A stretch of DNA of 64,000 nucleotides, from assembly GCF_040049195.1 (NCBI RefSeq), contig NZ_JBDZDL010000005.1, one strand, 5' to 3'. This document shows, piece by piece, positions 7,031 through 13,828 of this stretch. The position numbers and the translations under genes were made by a program. Source of the DNA: NCEH01 sp040049195 (GTDB taxonomy: Bacteria > Pseudomonadota > Alphaproteobacteria > Rhizobiales > Xanthobacteraceae). Positions within the stretch are counted from its first letter, which is position 1; each line of letters begins with the position of its first letter. The notes under the pieces were generated by a model that saw only the letters and a program-made list of their open reading frames with translations, was not told the origin of the DNA and searched no databases.

Positions 7031-7345
7031 ATGAAGGAAGCACCTAAACGCGAACGAATTCGTGCTTTTGAGGCATCAGCTATTTTGGGCGTGGAGGTGC
7101 GAACAGTGCAGGCGCTTGCGTGCCGCGGCGAACTGCCAGGTGCGTGCAAGATTGGCGGATTATGGACCTTCGATGAGGCCGCGCTCCGAGCATGGATCAA
7201 AGAACGGTCCACGCCAGGAAATCAGAGCGGATCACGCTCAAAACCCGGCGGATCCGCGCGCTCTGTCCGCCGGCAGTCACGCAATCAATCTGACCTCGCC
7301 AAAGCCTACGAGGAGATGCTTCAGCGGTTGCGACGGAGCGGGTAA
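7031..7345 (+). CDS. Excisionase-type HTH DNA-binding protein
   Basis: A 104-aa protein. Residues 10-57 (IRAFEASAILGVEVRTVQAL ... LPGACKIGGLWTFDEAALRAWI) form an excisionase-like winged helix (HTH_17). The C-terminus is Arg/Ser/Gln-rich and basic. It is the third protein of this type at the left end, 66 bp after the small gene at 6785. Role could be excision accessory factor or regulator; no integrase follows it. Confidence 0.72.
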   Translation: MKEAPKRERIRAFEASAILGVEVRTVQALACRGELPGACKIGGLWTFDEAALRAWIKERSTPGNQSGSRSKPGGSARSVRRQSRNQSDLAKAYEEMLQRLRRSG

Positions 7346-7486
7346 TAGAGGCTGTGGGGACTACAACGAGCGGACGGCGGTGGCTCGTGAGTCGAAGGGC
7401 TCACCCCATACTCCCGCACGTCGAAAATCAGCGAAACCCGCTTCCACCTCAATGTGAGCGTCTATCTGACGAAATAGCTAACATCG

Positions 7487-7516
7487 CCAATAAAAAAGCC
7501 GCCCGGAAGCGGCTTT
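7487..7516 (-). terminator. Intrinsic terminator of the DUF1828-like operon
   Basis: AAAGCCGC (7495-7502) pairs with GCGGCTTT (7509-7516). On the minus strand the stem is followed by TTTATTGG after a T run. It sits about 120 bp beyond the stop of the gene at 7637-8389. The 20-mer ccaataaaaaagccgcccgg here is identical to 16907-16926 in the late-operon terminator. Confidence 0.7.
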
Positions 7517-7530
7517 GGTTGGGTGTGCTT

Positions 7531-7546
7531 GGCTCAATTTTGAGCC
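7531..7546. repeat. 16-bp perfect palindrome, right of terminator
   Basis: GGCTCAATTTTGAGCC. A close relative, GGTCCAATTTTGGACC, is at 9026-9041; the two flank the two-gene cassette 7637-8942. The rest of 7346-7636 shows no supported gene. Confidence 0.5.
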
Positions 7547-7636
7547 GTTCAATTCCAATGGGTTATGCCACAATAGGCCGACCCTATGCCGTGAAGTGTT
7601 TCAGCCGGCCACACATCACCACTTCGACCGTTGGAA

Positions 7637-8389
7637 TCATGCCGCAATCCGCGCATAACGCGAGAACGTTTCTTTCCCTGCGTCCATTGATATCACGTGA
7701 GAAACGTCGATAAGCATGTGAGCCTTTTTGCTCATCTTTTCTGTCGAAAGGACGACAGAAGTGAGAGACGGACGCTCGTCTAGCTTCACGATGTCTGAAA
7801 ACATCTGAAATTTACTAGCAATCGAGTTCTGGTGGTCAGAAACAAATTCAAACACAGCCTGCTGGCCATCAAGGGTAACCACATTGTGGGCTTCCCAAGT
7901 CGCATCGCGACCCGCGATCTCTGCCTTTCGAGACACGTTGGCCTTTCCGAAGAAGTCAGAAACAAGGTCAAACAGAACGCTATTTGACTTGCGATCTTTA
8001 GCTTCAGCCGCCCGCAAAACAGCCCGCCCTACTGCCGAAGCTGATGCGTTGGCAACAGCCACGATAGCGCCCTCGATCCGGCTTATCGGCGCCGATGCGA
8101 CAAAAAGACTTGCGCCATCATACCCAACGCCAAAAAGCGAAGCGGCGTCCTTCGCTGCAGCATCAAAAAAATCGGAAGCCCCACTCATCTCGGCTTCGCG
8201 CAAGCCAAGTGCGCAGTCTGAAACAAAGCACTGGTCCCCAGACAGCGAGATATGCGCGGCGGCAAGTGCGCCGCTGGGGTAAGCTACAGGGATGCTCACG
8301 ACGAACGTCTGCCCCCGCTCGCGAACAGCGACCAAACGCGGGACGGCTGCCTCAAGGGCTTCTTTTAGCGGTCGAATGTCCGTAATCAT
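7637..8389 (-). CDS. DUF1828-like protein, possible accessory/defence gene
   Basis: A 250-aa protein, started at ATG 8389 (MITDIRPLKEAL), 7 nt after the stop of the upstream gene; no clear ribosome site is seen, consistent with coupling. Residues 20-110 (FVVSIPVAYPSG, HISLSGDQCFVSDCALGLRE, GVGYDGASLFV) resemble the DUF1828 domain, and the C-terminal half (VFEFVSDHQNSIASKFQMFS, LTSVVLSTEKMSKKAHMLI) recalls DUF1829. Both assignments are from memory. The molecular activity is unknown. Encoded antiparallel to neighbouring early genes between integrase relics, it looks like lysogenic-conversion cargo. Confidence 0.5.
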   Translation of the reverse strand: MITDIRPLKEALEAAVPRLVAVRERGQTFVVSIPVAYPSGALAAAHISLSGDQCFVSDCALGLREAEMSGASDFFDAAAKDAASLFGVGYDGASLFVASAPISRIEGAIVAVANASASAVGRAVLRAAEAKDRKSNSVLFDLVSDFFGKANVSRKAEIAGRDATWEAHNVVTLDGQQAVFEFVSDHQNSIASKFQMFSDIVKLDERPSLTSVVLSTEKMSKKAHMLIDVSHVISMDAGKETFSRYARIAA

Positions 8390-8396
8390 AACGACA

Positions 8397-8942
8397 TTAA
8401 ACGCCCAACCAGAGCTGCGCATCCGTGGGCGGGATTGCCCCAGGGTTTTGAATTTTGAGTTTAGCACACGCGTGTGAAAACGCATCTTCGTAAGTCTGAA
8501 AATCAGGGTTAATGGCCCTCGCAGCGTGAACCCCTGGCATTATGAGGCGCTTCTCCGACGCGCTCACGTTGTCGGTGCACACGTGCTCGTGCGTTTCACC
8601 AGATTCGAATATCCGACCACGGATCTCGCTAGGAACATGATCGTCGGTTCGGTTCATGTGACCGCTGATTGGCCGCCACTCTAGGCGGTAGAGAACGATA
8701 CAGGTTCGAGAAGCGGGCTGACTACATTCGAGTTGGAATGTTGCCATGTCAGGAAAGTGAGGAAATACCGATATTCGGAACGTCAGCCCTCGCGGCAATG
8801 CGCCGTCGATACGGACCCGGCATTCACAAAATGTGATCGGATATTTTCGGTCACGATTGTGCTTTGGGCGCCACCCGATTGGCGCCAGCAATGTTTTGTC
8901 GGCCTCCAAATAGGAGACAGCCTCATCCAGCCCCAAGCTCAT
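8397..8942 (-). CDS. Uncharacterised protein paired with the DUF1828-like gene
   Basis: A 181-aa protein from ATG 8942; an in-frame GTG at 8960 is the alternative start. No membrane segments. It contains CIVLYRLEWRP, then HVPSEIRGRIFESGETHEHVC with a His pair, then FQTYEDAFSHACAKLKI. The layout recalls DUF6978-type partners of DUF1828 proteins, but I cannot confirm this. It is the first gene of a two-gene minus-strand operon that ends at the terminator near 7490. Function unknown; a toxin/antitoxin or phage-exclusion pair is possible. Confidence 0.5.
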   Translation of the reverse strand: MSLGLDEAVSYLEADKTLLAPIGWRPKHNRDRKYPITFCECRVRIDGALPRGLTFRISVFPHFPDMATFQLECSQPASRTCIVLYRLEWRPISGHMNRTDDHVPSEIRGRIFESGETHEHVCTDNVSASEKRLIMPGVHAARAINPDFQTYEDAFSHACAKLKIQNPGAIPPTDAQLWLGV

Positions 8943-8960
8943 AAGGCTGCATGAAAGCAC

Positions 8961-9332
8961 AGCTGCAGGTTGACGTGGAGTCCCGCCCGCCTAACTTGCC
9001 CAAAAGGGGCCGCCCCTGTTCTGATGGTCCAATTTTGGACCCATTGAAATCAATGACTTGCTACCGCCCATTGAATGCCGATTAGACGGCGGGCGGGTGG
9101 CTCGCCGGCGGAACAAGATTCAAAAGGCGCCGACCCTACTTGCGCATCTTTGGCGTAGGCTCGGCCGATCTGCCAATGGGCGTAAGTGCCTCCGCCCCTG
9201 CCGCGCTGCGCTGCCATAACCTGACTGGCAGGCAGGTTATGGGAGAGGGTCACCGCATCGATAAATGCGGCCCCTTCCTTTATTCGTGATAATCCCAGAA
9301 TTTCCGGGATTAAAGGACGCCTCAACAGCCCG
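8961..9332. other. Gene-free, structured stretch with three inverted repeats
   Basis: No convincing coding frame. It contains the palindrome GGTCCAATTTTGGACC (9026-9041), CCATAACCTG paired with CAGGTTATGG (9214-9242) and TAATCCC paired with GGGATTA (9290-9312). It may hold the promoter of the 8942 operon and possibly a structured RNA; neither is shown. Confidence 0.4.
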
Positions 9333-9449
9333 TTAGGCGCCGATCGGATTCGACGACACCAGCACAGGGCGCGGGCGGGCCACGCGGACTTCCGTCACCT
9401 TGCCGAAAACAATGCAGCCGTGGCGGACCGTGACATTATCCCGCCCCAT
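9333..9449 (-). CDS. Possible 38-aa peptide
   Basis: ATG at 9449 follows GGAAGGAAAGGATC, a strong ribosome site, and encodes a basic 38-aa peptide beginning MGRDNVTVRHGCIVFGKVTE. The frame stays open upstream to about 9662 but without similarity to anything I know. Its reality rests only on the ribosome site. Confidence 0.3.
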   Translation of the reverse strand: MGRDNVTVRHGCIVFGKVTEVRVARPRPVLVSSNPIGA

Positions 9450-9693
9450 GATCCTTTCCTTCCGGGGAGATGACATCGCGGCGCACTGATCGAACCTATA
9501 TCCTTGGTATCCGGAACTTCCTTGATGCTCTGGCTTATCAACGCAGATCCGACCGTTGTGCGTACGGATTTCGTCCGTGTAAGACCATGCCACCTTCACC
9601 GGAGGGTCAGAAAACAAACCCCGCCCAAGGACTGACTCGACTCCCCTAGGCCCGGCCACCATAGTGGCACTCTAGTTGGGGGAGGATCGATCA

Positions 9694-10332
9694 ATGGCAG
9701 AACGCCGGAGCGCAAGAAATAAGCTCACAAATGATAGTGCCGCATTGAACGCCACCAATCCAAGCACTACGGCTTCTCTGCAAGTCATTGGTGAAGACCC
9801 CGATTTGTTTGTGATAACAACCGGCGCCATCGCTGCACTCGCGGCTGTCGCCCAGATAGTTGGCGTTGCTCACCAGATCTTCGCAGGACACACCTTCCGC
9901 GCTCCAGAAGGCGCTCGCAATTTTGCCCACTCTCTGGAAGATGAAATTCATAATTTTATCAGGGAATTAGAAGATCTTGAGCGATTTCTAAGAGATAAAA
10001 CCACAAGCTCTGGGGATTCAGCGTTGGAAGCCCCCAATGAATTCGGGGCCGCAAAGATGCTCCTGATGAAGCGAGATTTCGATACTCTTCGGTCGAAGGT
10101 CGACACTATCTCCCATAAGATTCATTTTATAAACGGGGCAACGACCTCTATTATCGCATTTGATAGTGAATTTTCTGCTCAAATTGGAGCAGAAATTCTT
10201 AGGTCGTTAGGAGATATTAATGGAAGGATAAATAATCTTAGGACAAAATCCTTTGGAGACGCTTATAGTGAAATAATATCGATGTTGCGAGAAATCGAAA
10301 GAGTCTTGATAAGGCTCCGTAATTCTAACTAA
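9694..10332 (+). CDS. Membrane-anchored coiled-coil protein, function unknown
   Basis: A 212-aa protein starting at ATG 9694 behind GGGGGAGGATCGATCA. One hydrophobic segment (ITTGAIAALAAVAQIVGVAH) lies near residues 40-60, followed by long charged helices (SLEDEIHNFIRELEDLERFL; EIISMLREIERVLIRLR). The gene is visibly more AT-rich than its neighbours, with codons such as ATA, AGA and TTA, so it was probably acquired separately. It stands alone on the plus strand in the accessory arm. A role in phage exclusion or host modification is possible but not shown. Confidence 0.6.
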   Translation: MAERRSARNKLTNDSAALNATNPSTTASLQVIGEDPDLFVITTGAIAALAAVAQIVGVAHQIFAGHTFRAPEGARNFAHSLEDEIHNFIRELEDLERFLRDKTTSSGDSALEAPNEFGAAKMLLMKRDFDTLRSKVDTISHKIHFINGATTSIIAFDSEFSAQIGAEILRSLGDINGRINNLRTKSFGDAYSEIISMLREIERVLIRLRNSN

Positions 10333-10430
10333 ACTACTAATGTCTATGCGCATCACGCCGCCATCGCCCCCCACCTCTCTCAACTCCGCTGCCCTCGTGT
10401 CGCCCGCGCCCGATCAGTTACAGCCGGCAC

Positions 10431-10599
10431 CCGCCGGAGAAGCTGACGGTTGTTCTCGTCGAGGATCGCTATGGAGGCCGCCATTGACTTATGGATCGCC
10501 TCGCTACCTGAGCCGATACTCTCCCGTCCTGAAGCACTCCGCCTCATCCTCAATCCAGCCGAAGCCTTTAAATTTCGAAGTGTTGATGCACCGGTTTAA
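10431..10599 (+). pseudogene. Frameshifted ribbon-helix-helix gene remnant
   Basis: One frame from 10437 reads EKLTVVLVEDRYGG, like the start of many RHH proteins; a second frame from about 10470 reads AAIDLWIASLPEP then LSRPEALRLIL, the matching RHH helices. The two halves lie in different frames joined near 10475, so the gene appears broken by a frameshift. The long frame that spans this region in the third phase and runs into 10613 does not resemble anything before residue 92. Confidence 0.4.
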
Positions 10600-10612
10600 A
10601 CAAGGATGGGAT

Positions 10613-11044
10613 ATGAGACCGACACCCTCTCGCGACCAGATCACTGACACCACGCCGCTCCGCCTTGGTGTTGCAGCGGCCATCGCCTTCCCGGACGGCT
10701 CCATCACCGCTTCTAGCCTGCGGAGGGAGGCGATCAAGGGACGACTTGCCGTGGAGCGCATAGCGGGAAAAGATTACACGACCTTGAAGGCCATTGAGGA
10801 CATGAGGCTGCTTTGCCGAGTCCATCAAATGGAGCCCGCCTGTGGCTCCAGCCCGCAGAGACAGACCCACGCACGGGTCTCGTCCGCAAGTAATCCGTCT
10901 GGGTCACTAGGGATGGAGGAGCGAAGGTTAGCACGGGATGCGCTCCATGCGACCGCGAGGGGGCTGAACGAAAGCTCGCCGCGTTCAGCATCGAAAAATG
11001 CCAGCACCACCGATAAGACGTCTGCCGCACAATTGAAGCGGTAA
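10613..11044 (+). CDS. Excisionase-like protein, orphan paralogue of 43346-43735
   Basis: A 143-aa protein from ATG 10613, behind AAGGATGGG. The frame is open upstream but unlike any known protein there. Residues 16-62 (TPLRLGVAAAIAFPDGSITA, SSLRREAIKGRLAVERIAGK, DYTTLKAIEDMRLLCRV) align with the excisionase-like protein encoded beside the active integrase, and the Ser-rich tail containing EERRLARDALHATA also aligns. An eroded integrase start lies inside it in another frame (10813-11016), so this is what remains of a second xis-int module. Confidence 0.65.
   Translation: MRPTPSRDQITDTTPLRLGVAAAIAFPDGSITASSLRREAIKGRLAVERIAGKDYTTLKAIEDMRLLCRVHQMEPACGSSPQRQTHARVSSASNPSGSLGMEERRLARDALHATARGLNESSPRSASKNASTTDKTSAAQLKR
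10813..11016 (+). pseudogene. Eroded tyrosine-integrase N-terminus
   Basis: From a TTG at 10813 the frame reads MPSPSNGARLWLQPAE and on to VRK, hits TAA at 10891, and continues in frame SVWVTRDGGAKVSTGCAPCD, then REGAERKLAAFSIEKCQ before a second TAA at 11014. This aligns with the start of the active integrase at 43528 (MPRRSKGPRLYLDPKE, RVWLIRDGTRKRRTGC, AEEALAAFISEKY). The catalytic domain is gone; late genes on the opposite strand begin soon after. The nested position within the upstream excisionase-like gene is the same as at 43528. Confidence 0.7.
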
Positions 11045-11085
11045 GATGTCCCGCAAATCTGAGGTGGAGGGATAGGCGACGCCAA

Positions 11086-11322
11086 TCAATGCGGCGCGCC
11101 GAAGAACCACCGCACGATTTTCGCGATCGCGTCACCCAAGCCGGCCACCGTCACGATGATCGCCGCCACGGTGATGATGAGCCACCGGACCACCGATGCC
11201 GCGGCACCCACGCGCCGGGACAGATCAATGGATTTCTCCAGCAGTAGCACGTCGCTCGCCTTCAGCCGCGACAAAAACGCCTGCACCTCGGGATCGAGGC
11301 TGTCAAAATGCACGTCGTCCAT
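11086..11322 (-). CDS. Small phage membrane protein, last late gene
   Basis: A 78-aa protein with a charged N-terminal helix (DPEVQAFLSRLKASDVLLLE) and one membrane segment (VVRWLIITVAAIIVTVAGLG) near residues 44-63, ending RWFFGAPH. It lies just downstream of the spanin genes at the end of the minus-strand late operon. A holin role is conceivable because of size and position, but a single segment and lack of family match leave this open. Confidence 0.6.
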   Translation of the reverse strand: MDDVHFDSLDPEVQAFLSRLKASDVLLLEKSIDLSRRVGAAASVVRWLIITVAAIIVTVAGLGDAIAKIVRWFFGAPH

Positions 11323-11331
11323 CCCCGCCCC

Positions 11332-11532
11332 TCACTTGCACCAGGCGCCGCGGCGCGCGTTGTTCCCCTTCACGTCGGCGATGGTCTGCGGCGTGTCCTT
11401 GCTGGACCACGACACCCCCCGCCACTGCGCGCAGACAGCAGGATCACTCGCGCCGGTACCCGTCGTCACGCAGCCGGCAATCGGGATCGAGAGCACAACG
11501 AGCAGCAGCATCGTCCGCGCGGTTTGCGGCAT
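11332..11532 (-). CDS. o-spanin, Rz1-like outer-membrane lipoprotein
   Basis: A 66-aa protein with a lipoprotein signal: hydrophobic LLLVVLSIP and lipobox IAGC, giving Cys21 as the lipidated residue. The mature part is short and ends in GNNARRGAWCK. Its 5' part overlaps the 3' end of the Rz-like gene (11444-11707) in another frame by 89 bp, the classical Rz/Rz1 architecture. Spanin pairs fuse inner and outer membranes in the last step of lysis. Confidence 0.75.
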   Translation of the reverse strand: MPQTARTMLLLVVLSIPIAGCVTTGTGASDPAVCAQWRGVSWSSKDTPQTIADVKGNNARRGAWCK

Positions 11533-11707
11533 TGGTCTTCTCCTGGGAGATCACGGCCTGTTCGGCCTGGTGGGTGGCATAGCCGCGCTCATAGGCGCGG
11601 TTGTTGATGGTGATGCCGGCGGCGGCGAGCGCCCCGATGACAGCGACAAAGGCCGCTCCGGCGGCGACAAGCTTCCAGTTGGCGAGAGCCCAGGCGAGCG
11701 CGGCCAT
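11444..11707 (-). CDS. i-spanin, Rz-like inner-membrane protein
   Basis: An 87-aa protein from ATG 11707, overlapping the endolysin stop as ATGA. One N-terminal membrane segment (LVAAGAAFVAVIGALAAAGI) is followed by a periplasmic helix (YERGYATHQAEQAVISQEKT) and a Cys-containing tail. It overlaps the Rz1-like gene in a different frame. Together with the o-spanin it would span the periplasm to disrupt the outer membrane after endolysin action. Confidence 0.72.
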   Translation of the reverse strand: MAALAWALANWKLVAAGAAFVAVIGALAAAGITINNRAYERGYATHQAEQAVISQEKTNAANRADDAAARCALDPDCRLRDDGYRRE

Positions 11708-12474
11708 CAGCCGGCCCGCCGCAGCTTCAGGAAATAATAGCCGGCGACCGCTGCCGCGATGACGATGACCACGGCCAGCGCCCAAGCCATGGGGCCGGGG
11801 TTCGCCGCCGCGTTCACCGCTGCCGTTGCCACCGGAATGGCCGCGGCGATGCCCTCGGGGGTCTTGAGCGCGGCCAGCGCTGACGTGTCGGAGATCTTGG
11901 CCTTAGCCATTTCGTCGGCCGGCTTGGCCGGGGGCGGCGGCGGCGCTGCGGCGCCCTGGGCCAGCGCCTTGCCGCGGATGCGCACATCGGCGACACGGGA
12001 CAGCCAGCCCTTACCAAACACCGGAAACGTCTTGAGGCTGCGCAGCATGGCAATGCGCCGGTCGCAAATGTCGTCGATCAGGGCGGCCTTGTCCTGGCAC
12101 GCATTGGCCGCCTCGATGGTCACCGGCCCGATATCCCCATCAACCGGAACCTTCAAGGCCCGCTGGAGCCACTTCAGGGACTGCGTGGGGCCGGAATTCA
12201 CGGCGCCGTCGAACACCACAAAATCGACGCCGGGCGGGAGTTCGTCACACCGGCACGCATCCCAATAGGACGTGCGGTAAATGTCGTGCATCTCGTCATC
12301 GGAGATCAGCCGCACGGATTGCTTCGGCAGCCCCCGGCGCGCGCGGTAGGCGTCATACTCGCGCTGGATGATCCCCTTCATCGTCGGGCCGCCGGGGTCG
12401 GCGGGGTGGTCGGAATACCCGCCCTCATAGGACAGGACACGCGAAAGCGCCGTCGCGAAGCTACTCGCAACCAT
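11707..12474 (-). CDS. Endolysin, GH108-type N-acetylmuramidase with C-terminal membrane anchor
   Basis: A 255-aa protein with GAGGTG ahead of ATG 12474. The N-terminal domain starts with LSYEGGYSDHPADPGGPT, the signature of glycoside hydrolase family 108, in which the Glu of EGGY (residue 17) is the catalytic acid. A peptidoglycan-binding-type region (VDFVVFDGAVNSGPTQSLKW, VDGDIGPVTIEAA) follows to about residue 165. Then comes a Pro/Ala linker and a hydrophobic segment (AWALAVVIVIAAAVAGYYFL) near 229-248. It would cleave the glycan backbone of the cell wall. Spanin genes follow directly. Confidence 0.88.
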   Translation of the reverse strand: MVASSFATALSRVLSYEGGYSDHPADPGGPTMKGIIQREYDAYRARRGLPKQSVRLISDDEMHDIYRTSYWDACRCDELPPGVDFVVFDGAVNSGPTQSLKWLQRALKVPVDGDIGPVTIEAANACQDKAALIDDICDRRIAMLRSLKTFPVFGKGWLSRVADVRIRGKALAQGAAAPPPPPAKPADEMAKAKISDTSALAALKTPEGIAAAIPVATAAVNAAANPGPMAWALAVVIVIAAAVAGYYFLKLRRAG

Positions 12475-12507
12475 GGGGCACCTCAGATTGTGATGGAGAT
12501 AGGGGAG

Positions 12508-12726
12508 CTATTCGCCCGGCGGCTGCCACTCGGCGTCCGCCACCTCGCGAACGGGCACGGTGGCAAGCAGGGCGTGGTGCATCGCGTGCTCCGGCGCGGT
12601 GGCGCAGACCTCCGGCAGGATCCAGCCGGAGCCGTCCAGCAGCGGCACGGGCTCGAGAGCGTAGCCCGGCGCGGTGGGGCCGCGCACGGCCTCCGCTGCG
12701 GCGTGGTCGAGAATGAGGAACCTCAT
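12508..12726 (-). CDS. Small phage protein, function unknown
   Basis: A 72-aa protein (starts MRFLILDHAAAEAVRGPTAP, later LPEVCATAPEHAMHHALLAT). Its ATG overlaps the stop of the upstream gene by 4 nt, so it is co-translated. The sequence has no membrane segment or catalytic motif. Position between a jelly-roll-like tail protein and the endolysin suggests a tail-tip or fibre accessory role; that is inference. Confidence 0.65.
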   Translation of the reverse strand: MRFLILDHAAAEAVRGPTAPGYALEPVPLLDGSGWILPEVCATAPEHAMHHALLATVPVREVADAEWQPPGE

Positions 12727-13499
12727 ACCGATATCCCCAGCATGGCGGCGATGCCGCGATAGACCGCGAGATGCTGCGCCGCCGTGAGGGATGATCCGGC
12801 AAACGCCGCCGAGACTTGGCCGGGGTAATAGGTGCTGGAGCGGCGCAGGACATACATGGTCGCCGGCATCGCGCTCGCCGCCTGCGTATCGGATCCGATC
12901 GAAACGCCGTTGCGATATAGGTTCCGCGCCGATGCGCCCGAACGGTCGCCAGCGGTCAACCCGAGCGACGTTGCGGTGCCCACCGCCAGGCCGGACAGAT
13001 CGTTGACGCGCGCGCTGGCCGCATTGGTGGCGCTGCGCGGCTGCACGAGCAGGAGCGTGCCGGCAAGATCGCCCAGCGCGAACCCGTTGTTTGCAAGTTC
13101 CGCAGAGATCCATGCCCCATAGGATGCGGAATTGACGGTCGCCCGCGTGAATTGCGTGCTCGGGTTCGCGCCCGCGTCGAGATAGGCTGTCCCGCCCCCG
13201 GTATAGCCCCCAGGTGACGCGCCGGATACCCAAGCCGCCCAGGTCGGGCTGTTCGTCTCCGTGATGGAGAATGACGAGCTGCACAGGTTCAGCCGCGCCG
13301 AAGCTTGGCTGTAGGAGCCGAAGAGGTATAGGGCGTCGAGGAGGTCCAAAACCCCCGCCGCGCGCAGAATGCGGGCACCCGTGTCCAACCGCGCGATGAA
13401 ATCCGCCGGGGGCGAAGACATGCGGGCGAGCGCCGCCGCTGCCCATGGATCGCGCGGCCGCGCGCCCCTTCGAAGCCCGAGGCCGAGTCCGATGCGCAT
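12723..13499 (-). CDS. Tail-associated protein, probable jelly-roll (concanavalin-like) domain
   Basis: A 258-aa protein. After an N-terminal region containing FIARLDTGARILRAAGVLDLLDALYLFG, seen here as two parts (FIARLDTGARILRAAG, VLDLLDALYLFG), it is rich in short strands with G, S, T and Y, ending AAQHLAVYRGIAAMLGISV. This layout is common in phage tail and fibre proteins that carry a LamG-like fold to bind receptor sugars. It overlaps neighbours at both ends in the late operon. Exact role not determined. Confidence 0.6.
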   Translation of the reverse strand: MRIGLGLGLRRGARPRDPWAAAALARMSSPPADFIARLDTGARILRAAGVLDLLDALYLFGSYSQASARLNLCSSSFSITETNSPTWAAWVSGASPGGYTGGGTAYLDAGANPSTQFTRATVNSASYGAWISAELANNGFALGDLAGTLLLVQPRSATNAASARVNDLSGLAVGTATSLGLTAGDRSGASARNLYRNGVSIGSDTQAASAMPATMYVLRRSSTYYPGQVSAAFAGSSLTAAQHLAVYRGIAAMLGISV

Positions 13500-13828
13500 C
13501 AGGAAAGCGCCTTCACCGCGACCTTGGCACCGGCGGTAAGGCCGAAGTCAATGGCATCGCCCGCCAGAAGCGCAACGCGCGCGCTTGTGGCGGCGGAAAC
13601 GGCGGTTGCCGTCGGGTCGGGGGTATCGCCCCACGCCACATAGCAATCCGCATCAACCTTGACGCGGGCCACCACGTCAGCGCCCTGCCCCGTCGTCTGG
13701 CCGGTCGTGGTGGTGGCGGTCGTGCCGCTGATCGTGAGCGCCTCGGAATACAGCGCCCGGCCATAGACCGAAGATGCGTGAGGCTCCCTCAGAGCGACGC
13801 GGTGATAAGAGACGTATGCGGTTGCCAT
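13499..13828 (-). CDS. Phage tail-associated protein, function unknown
   Basis: A 109-aa, strand-rich, Thr/Ala-rich protein (MATAYVSYHRVALREPHASS; VVARVKVDADCYVAWGDTPD). It sits between the tailspike and the jelly-roll-like protein, and its ATG overlaps the stop of the tailspike gene. Small proteins of this kind often cap or chaperone fibres, but no specific family is recognised. Confidence 0.6.
   Translation of the reverse strand: MATAYVSYHRVALREPHASSVYGRALYSEALTISGTTATTTTGQTTGQGADVVARVKVDADCYVAWGDTPDPTATAVSAATSARVALLAGDAIDFGLTAGAKVAVKALS

Noticed and set aside
9050..9325. 91-aa minus-strand frame
   Set aside because: No ribosome site or family similarity; the stretch is better described by its inverted repeats.
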